Below, piece by piece: positions 32,235 through 37,435 of a stretch of DNA of 37,435 bases. The translations under genes were made by a program, and so were the position numbers. This DNA is from Phycisphaerales bacterium (GTDB taxonomy: Bacteria > Planctomycetota > Phycisphaerae > Phycisphaerales > UBA1924). The notes beneath the pieces were generated by a model. The model saw nothing but the letters and a program-made list of their open reading frames with translations. It did no database searches and had not been told where the DNA came from. The stretch lies in assembly GCA_020427635.1 (NCBI GenBank), contig JAGQOH010000032.1, positions 1 to 37,435 on the forward strand. Direction: 5' to 3'. Numbering within the stretch: position 1 is the first letter of the stretch; each line of letters begins with the position of its first letter.

Positions 32235-34112
32235 ATGGCGCTGGCCTTCCCGCTGCTGATCCTGCTCGGCCTCGTTGGCCTTGTGCTGTTGATCAAGGGG
32301 CTTCGCGGACGGATCGTCGGCGACGCCCCTTTTTGCCGCGCGTGTGGTTTTGAGCTGACGGGGCTGGTGGGAACTGCGGCACGTTGTCCGGAGTGCGGGC
32401 AAGAACTGTACGGCATCCGGACCGTTCGGCGCGGTAGGCGCAAGCGACGACCGCGGCTTGCGATGATTGGCCTTTGCTTGGTGTTGCCAGGCGCAGGCGC
32501 CATAGGCATGCAAAGCTGGTTGCGCGCGAACGGATACAACTGGTATCGATTTGTGCCGACGGGTTGGTTGCTTTCGAGTGCAGAGGGCGTATCGAACTCG
32601 CGGAGCAACTGGTCTCCTGCAAGGGCAGAGCTCGCTCGGCGGGTACTTGATGGGTCCCTCTCGAATACCGAACGCAGTCGCTTTGTGGCTGTGCTTCTTG
32701 TGGATGCGGAGAGGGCATGGTGGAGCAACTGGTCAATGAGCAAAGACATGCTCGCGTGGCTGTTGTTAAGAGGCTTCCTATCACCAAAGGAGAGCGACTC
32801 TTTCATCAATCTCATGCTCACCGACCTAGAAGAGTCTTCACCAAACGGTTCCTTCATGTGTCAGAATGTGCTTGAGAATCTCCAGCGCTCCGGGAGCCTG
32901 GCAACCGACCAGACACACAGACTGGTCACCATTCTCATTGACCGCTGGCGTCGCGTACCAAATGTGAATCAGAATCTCATTGAGGAAGCCGCCAAGGGTG
33001 GGTGGATCGCCGGGACTGATTGGCTCATGCTTAGGGAGGCCCTCGAGTCGATAATGAAGAACCCGCAGTGGTGGGGCTACGGTGCGGACCGATTGCTCTC
33101 AACGCTACCTGCCGAGCATCAGCGACATCTTGTCGACCTGCTCCTCCAATTGCACGGCGATCGAAGCAGACCCAACCCCTACTTCTGGTTGCACACCGCG
33201 CACTCATTAGGACTAGTCGTTGACGAGAATTTTCGAAAGTACATCGAGCAGGTCGTCGAGCTAAAGCCTGTCATCGGGCAACCGGTCGATCTCACGCAAG
33301 GCCTGAGCATCGCACTCATCGGAAGCGACCTTCGGCTGGTCAGCGATGAGTGGTTCTTCCGCGCCGCGATTGAGTCGATCTCGATTGACGCTATCGAAGT
33401 GTACAACGCGACAGGAAGATCGAACGATCGTATCGAGTCGCCGCAGTGGCAATGGATCACTGACGCATGGGGACGGAGTTTCTCGTGCCGCTTTCCAGCC
33501 TTCATCGAGTCGTCGCTCTTGGACACTCAAGCGGTTAGGCATGAGCTTGCTAGAGACATTGAGCTAACCATCATCTGGCGGATCAAGGCGGTTGCAGATC
33601 CCGATTACGAGCTGCGCATTGCGAACCTGCGCAACGGAATCACTGCAGGTCCCCTCGACGATCTCACTGTGCATGAGTGGACATATACCTGGTCCCATGC
33701 TGTCCGCCTTGGATCGAACCGCGCCATCGTACAGCCGCTCGATACACCTGAGGTGAAAGTGCGCTCCATGAACTGCTGTGCAGAGCCCACCGCAGAGGGA
33801 AACTGGCTCATGGTCGGCGTGCGCTTCACGCGCATTCCCTGTGATCTTGCATTCGAGGTCTACGCCATTGCTGATGACACCGAGTACTACGTCGGCGATG
33901 TAGCGTTCCCGGAGGGTCTCGAATACCTGGGTCTGTCGGTCAGCGCACTGGTGCCGCCCCTGAAGAGCGGCGTCATCGAGGTCGAACTCCGCCCAAGCGA
34001 CCGCGTGGCAAAGCAATCCGCGGGCTTGACCAGCTACTGGCCGCATGTAATCCGTCAGGAAGACATCAGAGTTCACTGGCACGGCACGAACCCGCCGCCG
34101 GGCGCTCGGTAG
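32235..34112 (+). CDS. Membrane protein with N-terminal zinc ribbon, unknown function
   Basis: A 625-aa protein. A first membrane helix (3-22) is followed by a zinc ribbon with C34-x2-C37 and C51-x2-C54 (FCRACGFELTG...RCPECG), a basic stretch (RRGRRKRRPR), and a second helix (about 74-92). The remaining 530 residues are a large, mostly helical then beta-rich domain with no known family; with two helices it should lie on the same side as the N-terminus or outside depending on topology. The ribbon style is frequent in planctomycete membrane proteins. The distal part uses more A/T-rich codons than its neighbours. It ends one base before the convergent phosphatase gene. Confidence 0.78.
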   Translation: MALAFPLLILLGLVGLVLLIKGLRGRIVGDAPFCRACGFELTGLVGTAARCPECGQELYGIRTVRRGRRKRRPRLAMIGLCLVLPGAGAIGMQSWLRANGYNWYRFVPTGWLLSSAEGVSNSRSNWSPARAELARRVLDGSLSNTERSRFVAVLLVDAERAWWSNWSMSKDMLAWLLLRGFLSPKESDSFINLMLTDLEESSPNGSFMCQNVLENLQRSGSLATDQTHRLVTILIDRWRRVPNVNQNLIEEAAKGGWIAGTDWLMLREALESIMKNPQWWGYGADRLLSTLPAEHQRHLVDLLLQLHGDRSRPNPYFWLHTAHSLGLVVDENFRKYIEQVVELKPVIGQPVDLTQGLSIALIGSDLRLVSDEWFFRAAIESISIDAIEVYNATGRSNDRIESPQWQWITDAWGRSFSCRFPAFIESSLLDTQAVRHELARDIELTIIWRIKAVADPDYELRIANLRNGITAGPLDDLTVHEWTYTWSHAVRLGSNRAIVQPLDTPEVKVRSMNCCAEPTAEGNWLMVGVRFTRIPCDLAFEVYAIADDTEYYVGDVAFPEGLEYLGLSVSALVPPLKSGVIEVELRPSDRVAKQSAGLTSYWPHVIRQEDIRVHWHGTNPPPGAR

Positions 34113-34113
34113 C

Positions 34114-34635
34114 TTACTCCTCCCCCCTGATCTCTCCCACTACCTCCGCATTGCTAAACGGGTTTGCAACATCCGGAATATGCAGCACGAACGCCTCGCC
34201 GGTGCGCACGTGGCGCATGGCTGCGTAGTCGCCGCCGGGCCCCAGCGTAAGCAGTGCGAGCAGATGTTCGAGCGTCGGGTTGTGTCCGACGATGAGCGGG
34301 CGCACGTTGGCGGGGTCGGCATGGCATGCTTCGAGGGCGACCTCCAGCACGACCGACGCTGCCGCGCCGGAGGCGAGCGCTTCATCAAACTGCAGGGGCA
34401 CCTCGAGGCCTTGTTGAATGAGCTCGGCGGTTTGCCTTGCGCGCGTGACCGGTGAAGCGATGATGATCGTTGGAGGCGCATCGAGCGTTGCAAAGACTTC
34501 GCCCAGGTACTTCGCCTGGCGTTCGCCGCGCGGCATGAGCAGACGATCGCGATCGCGCCCGGTGGCGGAGCCCGGATGGGTCTTGCCGTGGCGCGCGAAG
34601 GCGATGGTGACAGGGATTGGTCGATCAGCAGACAT
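34114..34635 (-). CDS. SixA-like histidine phosphatase
   Basis: A 173-aa member of the histidine phosphatase (phosphoglycerate mutase-like) superfamily. H16 in FARHGKTHPG is the phospho-acceptor, R67 lies in SPVTRARQTAELI, and H118 in IVGHNPTLEHLL is the second catalytic His. The short length and VGHNP fit SixA, which removes phosphate from phosphohistidine. The frame is open upstream, but that part is antisense to the thioesterase gene, so ATG 34635 is chosen; TACCCT ends 6 bases before it. Confidence 0.87.
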   Translation of the reverse strand: MSADRPIPVTIAFARHGKTHPGSATGRDRDRLLMPRGERQAKYLGEVFATLDAPPTIIIASPVTRARQTAELIQQGLEVPLQFDEALASGAAASVVLEVALEACHADPANVRPLIVGHNPTLEHLLALLTLGPGGDYAAMRHVRTGEAFVLHIPDVANPFSNAEVVGEIRGEE

Positions 34636-34647
34636 GCGCGCAGGGTA
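34636..34647 (-). promoter_or_regulatory. Candidate leaderless -10 for the phosphatase gene
   Basis: On the minus strand TACCCT (34642-34647) is separated from the ATG by 6 bases, with no Shine-Dalgarno. The divergent thioesterase start is only 52 bases away. Confidence 0.4.
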
Positions 34648-34672
34648 CCGCGCCGGGTGCGCAACGGTCGGG

Positions 34673-34687
34673 TACGCTGTGCGGCCC
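34673..34687 (+). promoter_or_regulatory. Candidate short-leader -10 for the thioesterase gene
   Basis: TACGCT (34673-34678) ends 9 bases before ATG 34688. The same hexamer is the -10 of the tRNA-Ala promoter in this window. No Shine-Dalgarno. Confidence 0.4.
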
Positions 34688-35095
34688 ATGAAGCCAAAGC
34701 CGCCCAGCAAGGTGCCCGCGATTCGCCAGGTCATGATGCCGGGCCACACGAATCCGCAGGGGTCTGTATTTGGCGGTGTGCTACTGAGCCTGATTGACCA
34801 AGCGGCATGGGTGGAAGCATTGCGACAAAGCAATCGGCGCTGGGTGACCGTGGCGTTCGAGAAGGTCGAGTTTCATGATCCCGTGTGCGTTGGCGACATA
34901 TTGAGCCTGTTTGGCGAGACGTTGAAGATCGGCCGGACGTCGCTGCGCGTGCATGTGCGGGTCGAGGCGTTCCGTCCGAGCACGGGCAAGCAGATCTCGG
35001 TGACCAGTGGCGAAGTGGTGCTAGTGAGCATTACCGACAGCGGAAAGCCCACCCCGATTGATGATGCCGCCACGACAACCACGGGCAAGCATTGA
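34688..35095 (+). CDS. Hotdog-fold acyl-CoA thioesterase
   Basis: A 135-aa YciA/BFIT-like enzyme hydrolysing acyl-CoA. PGHTNPQGSVFGGVLLSLIDQAAW holds the family motif (N22, G25, FGG 28-30 and the catalytic D37), and VEFHDPVCVGDIL is the usual second hotdog strand. The ATG at 34688 begins the homology; an open frame upstream is antisense to the phosphatase gene. It is followed after 18 bases by the asparaginase-like gene. Confidence 0.88.
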   Translation: MKPKPPSKVPAIRQVMMPGHTNPQGSVFGGVLLSLIDQAAWVEALRQSNRRWVTVAFEKVEFHDPVCVGDILSLFGETLKIGRTSLRVHVRVEAFRPSTGKQISVTSGEVVLVSITDSGKPTPIDDAATTTTGKH

Positions 35096-35113
35096 GGTGA
35101 ACGAAAACGCACC

Positions 35114-35635
35114 ATGCGCAACATCGAACTCATCACGACGGGCGGCACGATCGAGAAGACCTATGACGAGCGATCGGGCGAACTGACCAATCGCAAGTCG
35201 ATTGTCGCGCGCATGCTTTCACGCTTGCGCCTGGAAGATACACGTGTGCACATTCGCGAGTTGATGAGTAAGGATTCGTTGCTTCTGACCGACGACGATC
35301 GTGATGTGATTGTGCGTGCCGTTCGTTCGGCATGCGACCTTTCTGATGGCATCATCATCCTGCACGGCACGGACACGCTCGAAAAGACGGGCGAGGAACT
35401 CCACGCGGAACTTGGCCCGGAGCTGCAGCGTCTCAAGCGTGCCGTGGTGCTCACGGGTGCGATGCGACCCTATGAGATGAAGCGATCGGATGCCCTGCAG
35501 AATCTCACTGAGGCGATCCTGGCGACGCAACTGGTGCCGCCCGGCGTATGGTGCGTGGCGCACGGGCGCGTGCTGCAGTTCCCGGGGGTCGTGAAGAACC
35601 GCGAAACGGGGACGTTTGAGAAAGCGGCACCGTAG
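35114..35635 (+). CDS. Asparaginase N-domain protein (single domain)
   Basis: At 173 aa this is about half a normal L-asparaginase (about 330 aa). It retains the N-terminal domain and its catalytic residues: T12 and Y17 in TTGGTIEKTYDE, T86-D87 in LHGTDTLEKTG, TGAMRP, and K161 in FPGVVKNRETGTFEK where E. coli AnsB has K162. The C-terminal domain, which helps form the dimer active site, is absent and the stop is clean. Such short homologues exist in other bacteria. It may be a hydrolase of another amide or a regulator. Only AGGTGA far upstream could serve as Shine-Dalgarno; coupling to the thioesterase gene is likely. Confidence 0.82.
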   Translation: MRNIELITTGGTIEKTYDERSGELTNRKSIVARMLSRLRLEDTRVHIRELMSKDSLLLTDDDRDVIVRAVRSACDLSDGIIILHGTDTLEKTGEELHAELGPELQRLKRAVVLTGAMRPYEMKRSDALQNLTEAILATQLVPPGVWCVAHGRVLQFPGVVKNRETGTFEKAAP

Positions 35636-35642
35636 AGCGCAG

Positions 35643-35671
35643 CGAAAAGCCCCGCCAGGATGACGGGGCTT
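35643..35671 (-). terminator. Terminator of the rpoC transcript
   Basis: On the minus strand AAGCCCCG, a 9-base loop and CGGGGCTT give an 8-bp stem, with TTTT at its 3' side (CTTTTCG), 29 bases after the rpoC stop. The plus-strand reading has no T-run, so it mainly serves rpoC. Confidence 0.7.
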
Positions 35672-35699
35672 GGTTCGTCTGATCTGATGATCTCGTTGC

Positions 35700-37435
35700 T
35701 CAGTTTTCCTGCGGCGTCGGATTGCGATCGCCAATGAGCATGTCGCCGATCTCGATCGAGTAGGACTGCTGCTGATTTGCGGGTCCACGTGTTTCGCCAA
35801 TCTCGGCGCCGTGCGCCTCGGCGGCCATGGCGGCCTCCTCCAGCATCATTTCCTCGTCGGATTCGGTGAGCATTGGCGGCTCGGCGAGGTACTTCACGCG
35901 CAGCGCCTGATAGGGACGGAAGCCCGTACCCGCAGGGATCAAGTGACCCAGCAGCACGTTCTCCTTCAAGCCGACGAGATCGTCGGTCGCGCCCTTGAGT
36001 GACGCCTCGGTGAGCACCTTGGTCGTTTCCTGGAACGAGGCGCCCGAGAGGAATGACTCTGACTGCAGTGACGCTTTGGTAACTCCAAGCAGCAGCGTGC
36101 GACCCGTTGCGGGGCGGCCCTTGCGCGCCTTGGCGGGCGTCTTGCCCTCGGCTTCGGCCTTGGCATTGGCCTCGCGCAGTTCGGCGCGCGTGACCAAGTC
36201 ATCGATCTTCAAGTCCGTTTCGCCCGCATCGCTCACGCGACCCATGTCGGCGATCTGCGCATTCATCTGGCGGAAATGCACCTTGTCAACGACATCATGC
36301 GGTAGGAAGTCTGAATCGCCCGGCGCTTCGATGCGCACCTTGCGGAGCATCTGTCCGAGAATCACCTCGATGTGCTTGTCATTGATCGTCACGCCCTGCG
36401 CGCGATACACATTCTGCACTTCGCCCAGCATGTACTCCCACAGCGCTTCTTCGCCCTTGATCTTCAAGATCTGGTGCGGATCGAGCGGACCATCGATCAG
36501 TGCGTCGCCGGCGTTCACAAAGTCGCCCGAGTGGACGAGCAAGTGGCGGTCCTGCGGCACGTGATGGTCCTTCTCGAGGCCGGTGTCCGAGACCACGCGA
36601 ATCGTCATCTTGCCCTTGCGCTTGTCAGAGTGAATCTCGACGCGCCCGGAGATCTCCGCCATGACTGCAGGATCCTTGGGCTTGCGTGCTTCGAAGATCT
36701 CAGTCACGCGCGGCAGACCACCCGTAATGTCGGAAGCAGCGGCAGAACCGCGCGGCTGACGCGCGAGCATCTGGCCAGCCTTGATCTCAGAGCCGTCCTT
36801 CACTTCGATACGGGCCTTCGCGGGCAGGTAGTGGAAGTCGAGGATGTGGCCATCCTTGTCGACGACGTTGATCGCCGGGTGCTTTTCACCCTTGTGCTCG
36901 ATGACGACGAGGGCGGTCTGGCCCTGACCCGCGTCTTCCTCGCGCACCGTCTCGTTCAACTCAACATCAACGAACTGCACCAAGCCGCCCTTCTCAGCAA
37001 GAATCGGTGTGCGGTGCGGGTCCCAGCGGACGATCTGGTCACCCTTCTTCACGCTGTCGCCATTCTTCTTGACGATTTCAGCGCCGTAGGGCACCTTGTG
37101 CTTCTCCAGCTCGCGGCCGCGTGCGTCAAGCACGGCGACCTGCCCGTTGCGCTTCAGTGCGACGAGCACGCGTTCGCCATCCTGGTTCTCGACCTCCACT
37201 TCATTACAGTCGCGAATCTCGATGGCGCCGGCCTGGCCCGCGCGCGTCTCCGTGTCAACAAGTTCGTTCGACGCGACGCCACCCGTGTGGAATGTACGCA
37301 TCGTGAGCTGCGTGCCCGGTTCACCAATTGACTGCGCGGCGATGATGCCGACCGCCATGCCGGGTTCGACCGTCTGGCCTGTGGACATGTCCATGCCATA
37401 GTCGAGCACCGAGCAGCCATAGCGCGACTCAGTGG
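35700..37435 (-). CDS. rpoC: RNA polymerase subunit beta' (C-terminal part, truncated)
   Basis: The 3' part of the gene for the largest RNA polymerase subunit; its 5' end lies beyond the window. 578 codons are visible. The trigger-loop region [24 protein letters not shown] is near the visible N-terminus, and the C-terminal clamp/jaw segments include [47 protein letters not shown] and [12 protein letters not shown]. In place of the E. coli segment with C888, C895 and C898 the sequence is [15 protein letters not shown], so these zinc ligands are replaced by Thr, Ser and Asp, with one Cys shifted by a residue. It ends in an acidic/Gln-rich tail and is followed by a terminator. Confidence 0.96.
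   Translation of the reverse strand, partial: TESRYGCSVLDYGMDMSTGQTVEPGMAVGIIAAQSIGEPGTQLTMRTFHTGGVASNELVDTETRAGQAGAIEIRDCNEVEVENQDGERVLVALKRNGQVAVLDARGRELEKHKVPYGAEIVKKNGDSVKKGDQIVRWDPHRTPILAEKGGLVQFVDVELNETVREEDAGQGQTALVVIEHKGEKHPAINVVDKDGHILDFHYLPAKARIEVKDGSEIKAGQMLARQPRGSAAASDITGGLPRVTEIFEARKPKDPAVMAEISGRVEIHSDKRKGKMTIRVVSDTGLEKDHHVPQDRHLLVHSGDFVNAGDALIDGPLDPHQILKIKGEEALWEYMLGEVQNVYRAQGVTINDKHIEVILGQMLRKVRIEAPGDSDFLPHDVVDKVHFRQMNAQIADMGRVSDAGETDLKIDDLVTRAELREANAKAEAEGKTPAKARKGRPATGRTLLLGVTKASLQSESFLSGASFQETTKVLTEASLKGATDDLVGLKENVLLGHLIPAGTGFRPYQALRVKYLAEPPMLTESDEEMMLEEAAMAAEAHGAEIGETRGPANQQQSYSIEIGDMLIGDRNPTPQEN

Noticed and set aside
36372..37331. 319-aa open frame on the plus strand
   Set aside because: Antisense to rpoC.

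Overview
The window looks like chromosomal DNA of a planctomycete, most likely of the class Phycisphaerae. The support is high GC content, dense genes in short operons, secreted proteins that end in two dockerin-like calcium-binding repeats with a terminal Cys (17289-18305 and 27212-28651), a secreted protein ending in a PAPGA variant of the PEP-CTERM signal (18387-19181), and a membrane protein with an N-terminal CxxC...CPxC zinc ribbon of a style common in planctomycetes. An lpxB gene implies a lipid A outer membrane. This taxonomic call is inference; no 16S rRNA gene is present.

Layout. 1-1449 is the 3' part of an alanine/sodium symporter gene. lpxB (minus) and aspS (plus) diverge from a shared 153-bp region. 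A minus-strand operon (8041 to 4674) holds an NDUFA9-like NAD-binding protein, a dicarboxylate/amino-acid symporter and a lipoprotein. A Kef-type cation/proton antiporter (8191-10026) overlaps trxB tail to tail. trxB is the last gene of a minus operon (14861 to 9953) that starts with a UbiD-family decarboxylase and a secreted protein. An ABC exporter pair (14966-17286) faces two genes for exported proteins. 19182-20045 is the one clearly unusual stretch: REP-like inverted repeats, a 67-aa ORF, and a compact minus-strand unit with a 13-base Shine-Dalgarno, a 12-codon ORF, a two-tier hairpin and an intrinsic terminator. tRNA-Ala(CGC) then precedes the mutS, aldo/keto reductase, thioredoxin-like operon (20528-25085). 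After that come a duplicated-domain secreted protein, a methyltransferase, a dockerin-bearing secreted protein, isocitrate dehydrogenase, an S9 peptidase and a zinc-ribbon membrane protein. The last part is a divergent SixA-like phosphatase and acyl-CoA thioesterase pair, a one-domain asparaginase homologue, and the 3' part of rpoC (minus).

Most genes are housekeeping. No phage, transposase, CRISPR array or defence island is visible. The points most worth following are the leader/terminator unit at 19571-19780, a recurring TAnnnT hexamer placed 6-10 bases before start codons that lack a Shine-Dalgarno (possible leaderless mRNAs), an RpoC lacking three of four zinc-site cysteines in the visible region, an isocitrate dehydrogenase with NAD-type cofactor residues, and the shared C-terminal sorting modules.
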